The position numbers and the translations under genes are program-made. Positions 36,866-46,228 of a DNA stretch of 64,000 bases are shown here, piece after piece (the stretch's first letter is position 1; each line of letters begins with the position of its first letter). Source of the stretch: Amycolatopsis regifaucium (GTDB lineage Bacteria; Actinomycetota; Actinomycetes; Mycobacteriales; Pseudonocardiaceae); the NCBI RefSeq assembly GCF_001613935.1, contig NZ_LQCI01000051.1, positions 62,001 through 126,000 of the forward strand, in the 5' to 3' direction. The notes under the pieces were generated by a model. The model saw nothing but the letters and a program-made list of their open reading frames with translations. It had not been told where the DNA came from and did not search any database.

Positions 36866-39175
36866 GTGATGAGTTCTCGTCGTCCCTTGTTCCCACGAAG
36901 ATCGAGACGTCCGCTCGCGGTCGGCGTGGTCGGCCCGCTGGTCGGCGCGCTCGCGGTCGCGCTCGTCACCGCGGCACCCGCCGAAGCCGCGGTGCCTGCC
37001 GGTTTCACCGACACGGTGGCGATCGGGGGGCTCAACTCACCGACCGCCACGGCGTTCGCGCCGGACGGCCGCGTGTTCGTCGCGGAGAAGAGCGGCCTGG
37101 TCAAGGTCTTCGACTCGCTCGCCGACACGACGGCGACGGTCTTCGCCGACCTCCGTCCGCAGACACAGGATTTCTGGGACCGCGGCCTCCTCGGCCTGGC
37201 CGTCGACCCCGCCTTTCCCGCCAGGCCGTACGTCTACGTCTCCTACACCCTCGACGCGGAACCCGGCGGCACCCCGCCGCGGTGGGGTGACACCTGTCCG
37301 ACCCCGCCGGGTGCCACCACCAAGGGCTGCGTCGTCACGGGCCGCGTCTCACAGCTGACCATGGGTGCGGCCGGCACGGCCGTCAGCGAGAAGCCGCTGG
37401 TCACGGGCTGGTGTCAGCAGTTTCCCAGCCATTCGGTCGGCGCTCTCGCCTTCGGACCGGACGGTGCCCTGTACGCGGGCGGCGGCGATGGCGCCAGCTT
37501 CGGTTTCACCGACTACGGCCAGGTCGAGAACCCTTGTGCCGACCCGCCCTCGCCCGCCGGGACGAATCTCTCGCCGCCGACGGCCGAAGGTGGCGCGCTG
37601 CGTTCGCAATCGCCGCGACGCCCCGCCGGGCAGCCGGTTCTGCTCAACGGCGCACTGCTGCGCATCGACCCCGACACCGGTGAGGGCCTGCCAGGAAACC
37701 CCTTCGCCAGCAGCGCCGACGCCAACGCGCGGCGCGTGATCGCTTACGGCGCGCGGAACCAGTTCCGGTTCGGCTTCCGGCCGGGTACCAGTGAGCTGTG
37801 GGCGGGCGACGTCGGCTGGGACACCTGGGAGGAGATCAACCGCGTCGCCGACGTCGGCGACAGCGTGGCGGAGAACTTCGGCTGGCCTTGTTTCGAGGGC
37901 AACGCCAGGCAGGCCGGTTACGACGGCGCGAACCTCGACCGATGCGAATCCCTGTACACCTCCGGCGGACAGGCGGCGCCGTACTACGCCTACAACCACT
38001 CGGCCAAGGTGGTGGCGACCGATCCGTGCCCCACCGGCGGTTCCTCGATCAGCGGCATCGCCTTCGAGGCGGGGAGCAATTACCCGGCCGAGTATTCCGG
38101 CGCGCTGTTCTTCTCCGACTCCTCCAGAGGTTGTATCTGGGCCATGCAGGCAGTCGGCGGCCAGCCGAGCGCGAGCCGTCTGGTGCCGTTCGTGACCGGC
38201 GTCAACACACCGGTGCAGGTGCTCACCGGTCCTGGCGGCGACCTATTCTACGTCGCGCTGGGCAGCGGCGAACTCCATCGTGTGAGCCATCCCGGCGGCA
38301 CCAACCGGCCGCCGGTCGCGTCGGCCACAGCGAGTCCGGCGAGTGGCCCAGCGCCGCTGACGGTCCAGTTCGACGGCACCGGCTCCACCGACCCGGACGC
38401 CGGGGACACCCTGTCCTACGCTTGGGACCTCGATGCCGACGGCGCGTACGACGACTCATCGGCCTCCAGTCCCACCTGGACCTACACCACTGCCGCTACC
38501 GTCGACGCCGGGCTGAGGGTGACGGACTCCCACGGCGCGAGCGCGACCACCACGGTGCGGGTGACCGTCGGGAACCCGGTAGGCCTTGATCCGGTTCCGG
38601 TCATCGACAGCCCGGCGAGCACACTGACCTGGTCGGTCGGCCAGGCGGTGCCCTTCTCGGGCCGTGCTGTCGACGCCCAGGACGGTCAGCTCCCCGCGTC
38701 GGCGCTGTCCTGGCGACTCGCGATCCGGCACTGCGCGACGAACGGCACCTGCCACACGCACAACGTCCAGGACTTTCCCGGCGTCGCGTCCGGCACGTTC
38801 GTCGCACCGGATCACGACTATCCGTCGTACTTGCAGCTGACCCTCACCGCGACCGATTCGAGTGGCCGCACCGGCAGCAAAACCGTCGACCTCCAACCGA
38901 AGACGGTGTCGCTGAACTTCACCTCGAGCCCCAGTCAGGCGATGCTCACCGTCGGCGGCAGCCGGGAACGCACGCCGTTCACCCGGACGGTGATCGCCGG
39001 CTCCACCAACTCGATCAGCGCGGACAGCCCGCAGAACCTGCCACCGCTCAATCTCAAGTACGCCTTCACCGGCTGGGCGCACGGCGGCCCGAGGACACAG
39101 AACATCGTCGCGCCGGGCGCGTCCACGACCTACCGGGCCGACTACCGGCTCTGCTGGCTGTTGCAACCCTGCTAA
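36866..39175 (+). CDS. Secreted PQQ/sorbosone-dehydrogenase-like protein with PKD domain
   Basis: 769 aa from GTG 36866 (ATG 36869 is equally possible; AGAAGGAG is upstream). A long signal peptide (RRPLAVGVVGPLVGALAVAL, cleavage near AEAA) precedes a six-bladed sorbosone/glucose dehydrogenase propeller: LNSPTATAFAPDGRVFVAEK, RGLLGLAVDPAFPARPYVYV, SHSVGALAFGPDGALYAGGG, YGARNQFRFGFRPGTSELWA, GDVGWDTWEEINRV and FGWPCFEG. A PKD domain (FDGTGSTDPDAGDTLSYAWD) and a C-terminal Ig-like part ending LQPC follow. The propeller would oxidise an extracellular sugar with PQQ; the extra domains suggest polysaccharide binding. Confidence 0.88.
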   Translation: MMSSRRPLFPRRSRRPLAVGVVGPLVGALAVALVTAAPAEAAVPAGFTDTVAIGGLNSPTATAFAPDGRVFVAEKSGLVKVFDSLADTTATVFADLRPQTQDFWDRGLLGLAVDPAFPARPYVYVSYTLDAEPGGTPPRWGDTCPTPPGATTKGCVVTGRVSQLTMGAAGTAVSEKPLVTGWCQQFPSHSVGALAFGPDGALYAGGGDGASFGFTDYGQVENPCADPPSPAGTNLSPPTAEGGALRSQSPRRPAGQPVLLNGALLRIDPDTGEGLPGNPFASSADANARRVIAYGARNQFRFGFRPGTSELWAGDVGWDTWEEINRVADVGDSVAENFGWPCFEGNARQAGYDGANLDRCESLYTSGGQAAPYYAYNHSAKVVATDPCPTGGSSISGIAFEAGSNYPAEYSGALFFSDSSRGCIWAMQAVGGQPSASRLVPFVTGVNTPVQVLTGPGGDLFYVALGSGELHRVSHPGGTNRPPVASATASPASGPAPLTVQFDGTGSTDPDAGDTLSYAWDLDADGAYDDSSASSPTWTYTTAATVDAGLRVTDSHGASATTTVRVTVGNPVGLDPVPVIDSPASTLTWSVGQAVPFSGRAVDAQDGQLPASALSWRLAIRHCATNGTCHTHNVQDFPGVASGTFVAPDHDYPSYLQLTLTATDSSGRTGSKTVDLQPKTVSLNFTSSPSQAMLTVGGSRERTPFTRTVIAGSTNSISADSPQNLPPLNLKYAFTGWAHGGPRTQNIVAPGASTTYRADYRLCWLLQPC

Positions 39176-39200
39176 GCGGGTCTGTGAGGGAGTAAGTCAT

Positions 39201-39234
39201 CTCCGGTACCCGCCGTCGGCGGCGGGTACCGGAG
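39201..39234. terminator. Bidirectional hairpin terminator
   Basis: A perfect 15-bp stem (CTCCGGTACCCGCCG and its complement) with a TCGG tetraloop lies 25 bp after the stop of the dehydrogenase-like gene and 7 bp beyond the stop of a small minus-strand frame. Confidence 0.8.
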
Positions 39235-39241
39235 AGTCGGA

Positions 39242-39412
39242 TCATGACCGCTTTCGCAGGCCGACCGGTGCCGGGACCAGTTCCGCGACCACCGGTACGA
39301 GCGCGTTCGCCGGCCCCGTCGGTACTTCCGTGTACTCCGCCACCTCGAACCCCAGGTCTCGACAACGCGGACACGGTAGCGGGGTGCACCGACAGAACCA
39401 TGTCAGGTCCAA
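39242..39412 (-). CDS. Possible small Cys-rich protein
   Basis: The minus frame ending at 39242 reads LDLTWFCRCTPLPCPRCRDL, then GFEVAEYTEVPTGPANALVP and VVAELVPAPVGLRKRS, with a CxC...CPRC group that could bind zinc. It stops right beside the hairpin, which supports it as a real convergent gene. The start is uncertain: no ATG or GTG fits, TTG 39412 gives 56 aa, and longer readings run antisense to the next gene. Function unknown. Confidence 0.4.
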   Translation of the reverse strand: MDLTWFCRCTPLPCPRCRDLGFEVAEYTEVPTGPANALVPVVAELVPAPVGLRKRS

Positions 39413-39517
39413 AGTAGACGAATTTCCGCGGTGCCACGGAGGCTGGTCACCCGGACCGGGATCCGGAGTCGACGGTGCGGTGTCCGAGGCTCCGGCCAGG
39501 CAGGCTAGTTTGCTCGG

Positions 39518-39958
39518 GTGAGTCTCCTCGATGATGTGGCCGAGCGCGACGGCTGGCGATGCTGGGTGTGCGACGAACCGGTCGACCCCGACATGTCGGT
39601 GAACGACCCGCGCGGGCCCAGTGTCGACAGCCGGACCGCCGACCGGAAGGCCAAGATCCCCGAGCGCCTCGCGCACCGCGGCTGCAACACCCGCAAGGGC
39701 GCGGTCAAGGTGGTCATCGCTTGGCCGGACCGGCTGCACGTGGTCGAACCCGCGCCGCTGATCACCGTCGCCGGGCGGCTGGAACGCAAGGGCGGCCGCG
39801 AAATGGTGGCCCGTTGCCCGACGAAGCAGGACGCCCAAGAAGCGGCGGACTGGCTGGTGGACCGGTTCTCCCGGCTGATACCAGGGCTACCGGTGACCGC
39901 GACGATCGAGCCGGGTGGCGGCCAGTTCCTCGTCATCCTGGCCGCCGGGCGCCGCTGA
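39518..39958 (+). CDS. HNH-like zinc-binding protein, probably lacking the nuclease His
   Basis: 146 aa from GTG 39518. DGWRCWVCDEPVDPDMSVND and ERLAHRGCNTRKGAVKV give the two CxxC-like/His-Cys ends of an HNH fold. In active HNH enzymes the segment between them carries DH-x-P; here it reads GPSVDSRTADRKAK, with Ser after the Asp. The second half (LITVAGRLERKGGREMVARC, EAADWLVDRFSRLIPGLPVT) looks like a separate small domain. A DNA- or RNA-binding role without cleavage is possible; it has no restriction or phage neighbour. Confidence 0.65.
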   Translation: MSLLDDVAERDGWRCWVCDEPVDPDMSVNDPRGPSVDSRTADRKAKIPERLAHRGCNTRKGAVKVVIAWPDRLHVVEPAPLITVAGRLERKGGREMVARCPTKQDAQEAADWLVDRFSRLIPGLPVTATIEPGGGQFLVILAAGRR

Positions 39959-40075
39959 CCTTTCGCCGTCCGGATCCGCGGCGGTCTCAGATGCCTACGG
40001 CGGGTGAGCCCGGTAGCCGCCTTCCCCAGTACATGATGGCCCCGAGTAGGTACCTAAAGAGGGTCCGCTCTAACC

Positions 40076-40091
40076 CGAATCGCCACTCACG
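40076..40091 (-). repeat. Dispersed 3'-end element, copy 3 (core)
   Basis: On the minus strand the core CGTGAGTGGCGATTCG is followed by GGTTAGAGCGGACC. It lies about 20 bp beyond the stop codon of the minus-strand kinase gene and points the same way. AGTACATGATGG recurs at 40028-40039. Confidence 0.85.
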
Positions 40092-40111
40092 ACCAAGTCC
40101 GCCAACGATCT

Positions 40112-40981
40112 CTAGCCAAGAAGAGCCTGAGTGATCTGGCGGGTGGTTTGTGCGGCGACGCGGGGGTTGACGGCGGCGTAGGTGACATACGCGTTCAAGC
40201 CGGTGGCCAGAGCCCAACCGCGACCGCGAACCCAGGTCGCGTCGTCCACATCGAGCGCGGTGCGGAAAGTCGCTCGCGTCTCGGCCGACATGAGAGTGAA
40301 GGCGATCATCAGGTCGCACGCCGGATCGCCCATTCCCAGCTCACCGAAGTCGATGACAGCGCTGAGACGGCCGCCTGTCATCAGCAGGTTGCCGGTATGG
40401 AAATCGCCGTGGAACCAGACCGGTGGACGGTCCCATTCAGGGGCGGCGAGCGCGGCGGTCCACAGTTCACCCATCGCCCCGGCGTCGAACGCGTCATCGA
40501 CTTTCGTGATGGCGGCTCGCGTCGCCGCGTCCCGTGTGGCCAACGGCGGGCCGACGAGATCGTCGGTCTTCGCGGCGTCGAACCGGTGGAGTGCGGTCAG
40601 GAACTCGGCCAACACGACTGCGGTCTCAGGCGAGCCGGACAAGGCATCGGCGGTCGCCACCTCGCCGTCCAGCCAGCGCGTTACCGCCCACGGCCACGGA
40701 TACCCGAAGTCCGGTTCACCCACCTCCACCGGTACCGGCACGGCCAAAGGCAGGTGCGGTGCGAGCCGGGGCAACCACTCGGCTTCCTTCCTCGCCTGTT
40801 TGATCGCACCGGCATGGCGAGGCAGCCGCACGGACAACTCCCCACCCAAGCGGTAGATCACATGATCCGAGCCGGCCGGGGCATGCCGAAGCAACGGCAG
40901 CCCGGCCCACCGCGGGAACTGCGTGTCGATCAGACGCCTCGCCAACGCGGCATCGATCGCCGGGATTGTTTCGGCGGTCAC
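40112..40981 (-). CDS. Aminoglycoside phosphotransferase-fold kinase
   Basis: 289 aa from GTG 40981. APH/choline-kinase landmarks: YRLGGELSVRLPRHAGAIKQ (nucleotide Lys region), catalytic loop WFHGDFHTGNLLM, and metal-binding IDFGELGMGDPACDLMIAF. Members phosphorylate antibiotics, sugars or amino alcohols; a resistance role is possible but cannot be asserted, because the substrate pocket is divergent and no cluster adjoins. Confidence 0.88.
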   Translation of the reverse strand: MTAETIPAIDAALARRLIDTQFPRWAGLPLLRHAPAGSDHVIYRLGGELSVRLPRHAGAIKQARKEAEWLPRLAPHLPLAVPVPVEVGEPDFGYPWPWAVTRWLDGEVATADALSGSPETAVVLAEFLTALHRFDAAKTDDLVGPPLATRDAATRAAITKVDDAFDAGAMGELWTAALAAPEWDRPPVWFHGDFHTGNLLMTGGRLSAVIDFGELGMGDPACDLMIAFTLMSAETRATFRTALDVDDATWVRGRGWALATGLNAYVTYAAVNPRVAAQTTRQITQALLG

Positions 40982-41655
40982 GGGCAGCTCCAGCGGGGTT
41001 GGGATGACAGTCGGCAGCGTGTCATGGCGTCCGCAGGCCGATCAATCGGTTTATGCGGCTGAGCGTTCCAGAGCGCATAGAACGTAGCTCGGGAAGCAGG
41101 TGTGAGGCCGTCGGCGAACGGAGGACACGCCGGACCGAGACCCGCCCTGCGGATGACCGGTTAGTGAAAAGTTAGCGGTCGCCGTCACAGTGGCGATCAC
41201 TGGCCATTGAATCATTCCCACGCGTGATTATTCGAGGGGGCAAGGCAAGGTGGCGTGTCGTCTGCGAATTGGTGACCATGATGGCGCTGACCGGGACTGT
41301 GTGATCGGGCTCGCCAAGGGGCCGACACGGTTCCGATTGTCCATAAAGGACGATATTCGACATTGGGCCGTCCCACCATTGACACTCACGACCGCACCGG
41401 AAACCGCACACGGCGCCACCAACCGGATGCTCGGTTGCCACCAGGGCGCGGCTCGTCGATCAGTCCGCCACCCTGGCGCCGGCGAAGAGCGTCTCGGGCG
41501 CCGAGCGATACCCGTAGCGCGTCGGTGATTGCCGAGTCCGACACGGCATTGGGCACAAGTTCCGATAACGGCCAGAATCCATCGGTTCCCACAAGCCCTG
41601 CTCGCGCCGATGACCTGCGATGACACCACATCAGAGATTGGATGGTTCAGCCACT
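40982..41655. other. Intergenic region without recognised content
   Basis: 674 bp in which both strands give only Arg/Pro/Ser-rich shadow translations with no motif. It probably holds divergent promoters for the kinase and the secreted protein at 41656. No repeat or stem of note was found. Confidence 0.45.
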
Positions 41656-42828
41656 ATGCAGAAGGACCAACCGAAAGAACTGCCTGGCAGCGCGAGCGGG
41701 GCCGGGCAATCTCCGCCGAACCCGGCGAGCGCGCCGACCTCCGACGAGGGTACTGGCCTTGATCTTGCCGGGCGAGGCCGAACTACCGGGTTCCTGAAGC
41801 GTGCTCTCTTCCTTGTCGTGATCGCGCTGCTGGCCGCCGCGGTCCCCGCGACCGCGATCCCCACGGCCGCGGCCGGTGAACTTCCCGGTGGCCGGGCCAA
41901 TTTCGTGGTATCGACCGGAAGCCTGACCACCGGGTCGACCAGTAACTGGTTCCGGCTGGGTACCTACGCGTTCGACGCGGCCACCGGCAAGGTGTCAACG
42001 CGCATGCACGTGTGGGAGCAGACGAAACCCACGCAGCGGACCGGTATCAAGGTCACTCCGGACTCATCGTGCTCGTCCCGCGATCCGAAGACGACCGACA
42101 AGGTCCGCCCGTGCGAGATCATGACGGCGGGCGGGTTCACCGGTGCGCCCAACGACACCCGGCAGGGCACCTATGAGCTGGGTACCCAAGACGGCAAGCA
42201 GACCGTCACGATCACCTGGTCGCCGACCTGGACGGACAAGTGGTCCGTGGACACCCAGCAGGGGCTGGCGCGGTTGAACTTCGTGAGTTCCACGCGGGTC
42301 AACAGCGGTTACGGCTACGGCAGCAACGCGGCGTTGACCGACCGTCGCGCGATGTCGAGCGTGAAGTCGCATCCGGGTGATCTCCGATATGTCGGAAGGG
42401 GATGGACGGGTGGCAAGGCGAGCGATGTGGCCAGTTCGTTCGCGGTCGGCTCCTTCAACGCCTGTGAGATGGTGACCTGGTGCCTGACCTACCTGCAGCC
42501 GTCATCGGCGAAGGTGTGCCAGGCGAGCGGCGGCTGCCCGCACTACGGCGGCGGCACCCCGGCCAACGTCAGCTCCTTGCAGTACTACCTCGGCCGGGTG
42601 AACTCAGGCGACCGCCGCGACGCGCTGTGGCACTGGTGCACCTGCCTGGCGATGGAACGTAACGAGCCTTGCTACACCGGTAATTCGCACGTGAAACCGT
42701 TGTTGCAGATCCTCGACGACAACGGCACCTTCCGCGGCTGGGTAGGTGTCGAAGGCTCCTTCTCGACCAACGGCGTCCGCAGCAGCGACATGCTCGCCGT
42801 CTTCGCTCAAGCCGACTGGGTCGCCTAG
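41656..42828 (+). CDS. Exported protein of unknown family
   Basis: 390 aa from ATG 41656; no clear ribosome-binding site is seen. About 45 hydrophilic residues precede a hydrophobic segment (FLKRALFLVVIALLAAAVPA) with possible cleavage near PTAAA, so the protein is exported or anchored N-terminally. The outer part is Trp- and Cys-rich (CLTYLQPSSAKVCQASGGCP, ALWHWCTCLAMERNEPCYTG), suggesting a disulfide-stabilised globular domain; FVVSTGSLTTGSTSNWFRLG and HVWEQTKPTQRTGIKVTPDS look beta-rich. No catalytic motif is recognised. Confidence 0.75.
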   Translation: MQKDQPKELPGSASGAGQSPPNPASAPTSDEGTGLDLAGRGRTTGFLKRALFLVVIALLAAAVPATAIPTAAAGELPGGRANFVVSTGSLTTGSTSNWFRLGTYAFDAATGKVSTRMHVWEQTKPTQRTGIKVTPDSSCSSRDPKTTDKVRPCEIMTAGGFTGAPNDTRQGTYELGTQDGKQTVTITWSPTWTDKWSVDTQQGLARLNFVSSTRVNSGYGYGSNAALTDRRAMSSVKSHPGDLRYVGRGWTGGKASDVASSFAVGSFNACEMVTWCLTYLQPSSAKVCQASGGCPHYGGGTPANVSSLQYYLGRVNSGDRRDALWHWCTCLAMERNEPCYTGNSHVKPLLQILDDNGTFRGWVGVEGSFSTNGVRSSDMLAVFAQADWVA

Positions 42829-42898
42829 CCAGTACGCACGAGGTCCGGCGCCGGCCGGGATGGGCGTCCTCGACAACGCCCATCCCGGCCAGGACGCC

Positions 42899-44350
42899 CT
42901 ACTTCGGTGCCTCGAAGCCGCCGATCTTCCGCTCCAGCAGTTCGGCCAGCCGCAGTGGGGTGCGGTCCTCGAACATCGGACCGATGAGCTGCACGCCGAT
43001 CGGCAGGCCTTCGGGTGACCGGCCCGTGGGTACGGCTGTCGCGGGCAAGCCGGGCATGGTGGCCAGGCCCGCCCAGACGAGCTGATCGAAGTACGGGTAT
43101 TCGGCGCCGTCGATGTCGACGCGCCGTCCCATCGGATCGGGATCGTGGTCGTGCGGGAAAGCGGGCGTCGGCGTTATCGGGCACACCACGGCGTCGAACT
43201 CGGCGAACAGCTGCCGCCAGCCGTGCCGGTGGACCTCGCGGAGGTTGTTCGCCTCGAGCCAATCGCGATGACTGAACACCATCGCGCGTAGCCGCGCGGA
43301 GTCGAGACTCCGGTCGTCCGCGCTCAGTCCGGCGACGTGGGCACGCAGCTGCTCGTCCGATTCGACGGGGAAACGCGCGACTGAGCCCGAAATCAGCAAC
43401 TGCATGTAGAGCGTCGCGGCTTCGGTCAGATCAGGCAGCAGCGGACTGTGCCGTTCGACGCGGGCACCGCTGCCGACGAGCGCGGCGGCCACCCGGTCCA
43501 CACCCGCACGCACGGCTGCCCCGGTCGGAATGAGCGGATGCTCGTCGATGACCAAGACGCGGAAATCGCCGAGTCGCTCGTGGCGGGCGGGCGGCAACGC
43601 CAGCCGGTGCGCCACGCCGCGCGTCAGCGGATCGGGTCCGGCCATGACGTCGAGCAGGAGCGCGAGGTCGCGGGCGGTGCGCGCCATCGGACCGGCCACG
43701 GCGAGGTCGAGTTCGGTGGGGAACGCCGGCTCGGACGGCGGGACCATACCGCGCGTGGCCACCAGCCCGAGAGTTGGCTTGTGGGCGTAGACACCACAGA
43801 AATGCGCGGGGGTGCGCAGCGAACCGGCGAGGTCGGAGCCGATGGAGAGCGCTCCGAACCCGCACGCCAGTGCCGCCGCAGAGCCGCCGGAAGACCCGCC
43901 CGACGTGCGCCCGTGGTCCCACGGATTGGTGGTGGTGCCGTAGATCTCGTTGAAGCTCTGGATGTCTTGCAGCCCCAACGGCACATTGGTCTTGCCGAGT
44001 ATCACCGCGCCGGCGGATTTGAGTCGCGTCACCTGTACCGCGTCCTCGGACGGCAGGTAGTCCCGGTGCGGCGGCAGGCCCCAGGTCGTGGGCAGCCCGG
44101 CGACGTTGTAGGACTCTTTGACCGTCACCGGGACACCGAGCAGCGGCCGGTCCTCACCACGCGCCCGGGTCTCGTCGGCACGGTGCGCGGCGGCCCGCGC
44201 ACGGTCGAAGTCCCGCACACAGATCGCGTTGATCACCTTGTCGTCGCGCTCGATACGGGCGATCGCCTCTTCGGTCAGTTCCACCGACGTCACCGCACCG
44301 GACCGCAACGCGGCGAGAAGTTCTTCGGCCGTCTGAAAGCTCCATTCCAT
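42899..44350 (-). CDS. Amidase (amidase-signature family)
   Basis: 483 aa. The Ser-cisSer-Lys triad is visible: Lys in GVPVTVKESYNVAG, cis-Ser in the Gly/Ser-rich GRTSGGSSGGSAAALACGFG, and the nucleophile Ser in GSDLAGSLRTPA. These are the amidase-signature landmarks. It hydrolyses an amide to acid and ammonia; the substrate is not predictable. It is cytoplasmic, stands alone, and ends convergent to the secreted-protein gene. Confidence 0.92.
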   Translation of the reverse strand: MEWSFQTAEELLAALRSGAVTSVELTEEAIARIERDDKVINAICVRDFDRARAAAHRADETRARGEDRPLLGVPVTVKESYNVAGLPTTWGLPPHRDYLPSEDAVQVTRLKSAGAVILGKTNVPLGLQDIQSFNEIYGTTTNPWDHGRTSGGSSGGSAAALACGFGALSIGSDLAGSLRTPAHFCGVYAHKPTLGLVATRGMVPPSEPAFPTELDLAVAGPMARTARDLALLLDVMAGPDPLTRGVAHRLALPPARHERLGDFRVLVIDEHPLIPTGAAVRAGVDRVAAALVGSGARVERHSPLLPDLTEAATLYMQLLISGSVARFPVESDEQLRAHVAGLSADDRSLDSARLRAMVFSHRDWLEANNLREVHRHGWRQLFAEFDAVVCPITPTPAFPHDHDPDPMGRRVDIDGAEYPYFDQLVWAGLATMPGLPATAVPTGRSPEGLPIGVQLIGPMFEDRTPLRLAELLERKIGGFEAPK

Positions 44351-44608
44351 GAATTCGAAGCTATCGGACAGCTTCGGAAGACACGAAATTCACATCCACG
44401 CAACAGAAAAGCCGAACGGGCCACCTACGCTCGCGGAAACACGAACTCGACACACCACCGAGAACGTAAACCACAGGTCAAGCACCGAAAGCCGAGGGAA
44501 TCCACCTGCGCGAGCCATGAGCGGGCATATCGCACAACAGGGTGGATGTCTCAATTTCCCCGCTCTACCCGATCCTTGACCCTGCATGGCAAATGCGGAG
44601 GCGTGTCG

Positions 44609-45217
44609 ATGGGAAGAGGCGTACGCTTTGCGCCGGTCGTGACCGGCAGGGTGGACGGTCTGAGTGCTTGGAGTCATCAGGTGGAGAACGCTTTGGTACG
44701 TAGGGCGCTCTCGGTGGCGAGGGCGGCCGAGCGCTGCGGTTGCTTAGGGCCGGGCGACTGGCCGGACGTCGCGGTCAGCATGTTGCTGGAAGGCAATGAA
44801 GATCCGGAGATCGCCGAACTGGCCGGGTTCAGCCGCCAGGTGAACGGGTGGGTCACCGAGCCGTTGGTGGCCGCCGTATGCGAGCGGCACGGCGTCTCGA
44901 CGCCCGGCCCGAGTGAGTCGACGGAACTCGTGGCCCGGTTGATGGCGGACGACCTTCGTGCCCGGCCCGCCTCGGTCACCGCGCCGATGATCCGGCTGCT
45001 CGCGCGGCTCGCGCCCCCGGCCTTCGAGTCGGACCTGGCTAGCCGATGCTTCGAGGTGAAAGAGTATTTGGACTGCGACTGCGCCTACGACGACCCTGAT
45101 TTCGAAGCGGAATTGCACCTCCTGCCGACATTGCGGCTGCCCGCCCCCCTCGTCCAGGCACTCGCCCGACCACTGCGCTCGACGCTCCCGCCAGCTCAGC
45201 CCGCTCGCAGACATTAA
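44609..45217 (+). CDS. Hypothetical protein with Cys-rich segment
   Basis: 202 aa from ATG 44609, selected over the in-frame GTG at 44603 because GGAGG (44597-44601) is then 7 nt away. The sequence is mostly helical (LVRRALSVARAAERCGCLGP, EIAELAGFSRQVNGWVTEPL, ASVTAPMIRLLARLAPPAFE) with a CDCAYDD motif near residue 152. No domain is recognised. It is convergent to the LysR gene. Confidence 0.65.
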   Translation: MGRGVRFAPVVTGRVDGLSAWSHQVENALVRRALSVARAAERCGCLGPGDWPDVAVSMLLEGNEDPEIAELAGFSRQVNGWVTEPLVAAVCERHGVSTPGPSESTELVARLMADDLRARPASVTAPMIRLLARLAPPAFESDLASRCFEVKEYLDCDCAYDDPDFEAELHLLPTLRLPAPLVQALARPLRSTLPPAQPARRH

Positions 45218-45283
45218 GGAACGACCATAGGGCAGAAGTCGAAGTCGATGGAGCACCTCGCTCCGCCAGGAGCTAGCCGACAC

Positions 45284-46219
45284 TCACCCCGGCTCACCCG
45301 GTCGCAGGAGAGAACGGGTGCCTCGGGGAAGGGCGGCGGCATTGGCGAGATAGCCGGTTATGGCGTCCCGGAGGGCCCGTACGGCCCTGGATGGTTCGAC
45401 GTCCTCGCGACTGGCGAGCCGCACGACCCGGCTGAGCCCCGGCTCGGCGAAGCGGGTGACGCGAAACCTGTCCCTGACCACGGTGCTCGGTACGACCGCG
45501 ATCCCCATCCCGGCCTGGACGAACTCCAGCACGGCGTCCATCTCACCGCCCTGGATGGCGAACGAAGGTTCGAAGCCCTCGGCACGACAGGCGTTGATGG
45601 TCGCGTCGCGCAGGTCGTAGCCGCGGCGGAACATCACCAGCGGTTCGTCCTTGAGATCGAGGATCCGCAGCCGTCCGCGCCGTATCGGCGCGGGCCGGTC
45701 CTTGGCGGAGATCACCACCAGTTCCTCGACGAGCAGCGGCCGGGTCGACAGCCGGGTCTGGTCCCGCAGCCGTGAGTCGACGATCAACGCGAGGTCCAGT
45801 GCTCCTTCGGACAAATCGGTCTGCAGGTCGCGCGAACCGCTCTCGTGCAGTGTGAGCTCGATCCCAGGGTAGGCCGCCCGGAAGCCCGCGAGCATCGACG
45901 GCAGCAGGCCGGTGCACAGGCTCGGAGTGGCCCCCAAGCGCACTCGTCCGCGCTCCAACTCGTCGAGTTCCCGTACGGCCTGGTAGGCGGACTCGGTGTC
46001 GGCCAGGATGCGCCTGGCGTACGGAAGCAGGGTCTCCCCCGCTTCCGTCAGCGAGAGATTTCCCCGTATCCGGTGGAAAAGCTCGGCTCCGACGTCGCGT
46101 TCGAGCGCGCGGATCTGCTGCGAGAGCGAGGGCTGGGCGACCCGCATCCGCTCGGCGGCACGGGTGAAGTGCCGCGTGTCGGCGACGGCCACGAAGTAGG
46201 CGAGTTGATGGAACTGCAT
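45284..46219 (-). CDS. LysR-family regulator, divergent from sdhCAB
   Basis: 311 aa from ATG 46219 (GTG 46222 also possible). The N-terminal HTH is classical (MQFHQLAYFVAVADTRHFTR, AAERMRVAQPSLSQQIRALE). The effector domain follows (GRVRLGATPSLCTGLLPSML, LALIVDSRLRDQTRLSTRPL, GMGIAVVPSTVV). A perfect hyphenated palindrome with T-N11-A geometry sits just upstream of its start and 58 bp before sdhC, so it very likely represses itself and controls sdh. The inducer is unknown. Confidence 0.92.
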   Translation of the reverse strand: MQFHQLAYFVAVADTRHFTRAAERMRVAQPSLSQQIRALERDVGAELFHRIRGNLSLTEAGETLLPYARRILADTESAYQAVRELDELERGRVRLGATPSLCTGLLPSMLAGFRAAYPGIELTLHESGSRDLQTDLSEGALDLALIVDSRLRDQTRLSTRPLLVEELVVISAKDRPAPIRRGRLRILDLKDEPLVMFRRGYDLRDATINACRAEGFEPSFAIQGGEMDAVLEFVQAGMGIAVVPSTVVRDRFRVTRFAEPGLSRVVRLASREDVEPSRAVRALRDAITGYLANAAALPRGTRSLLRPGEPG

Positions 46220-46228
46220 CACTTCATC

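Noticed and set aside
39066..39437. A 123-codon minus-strand frame crossing the hairpin
   Set aside because: It reads through the terminator and into the dehydrogenase-like gene; a different minus frame ending at 39242 is the better candidate.
43448..44608. Upstream extension of the hypothetical gene at 44609
   Set aside because: It runs antisense to the amidase and reads as a shadow; a ribosome-binding site supports ATG 44609.
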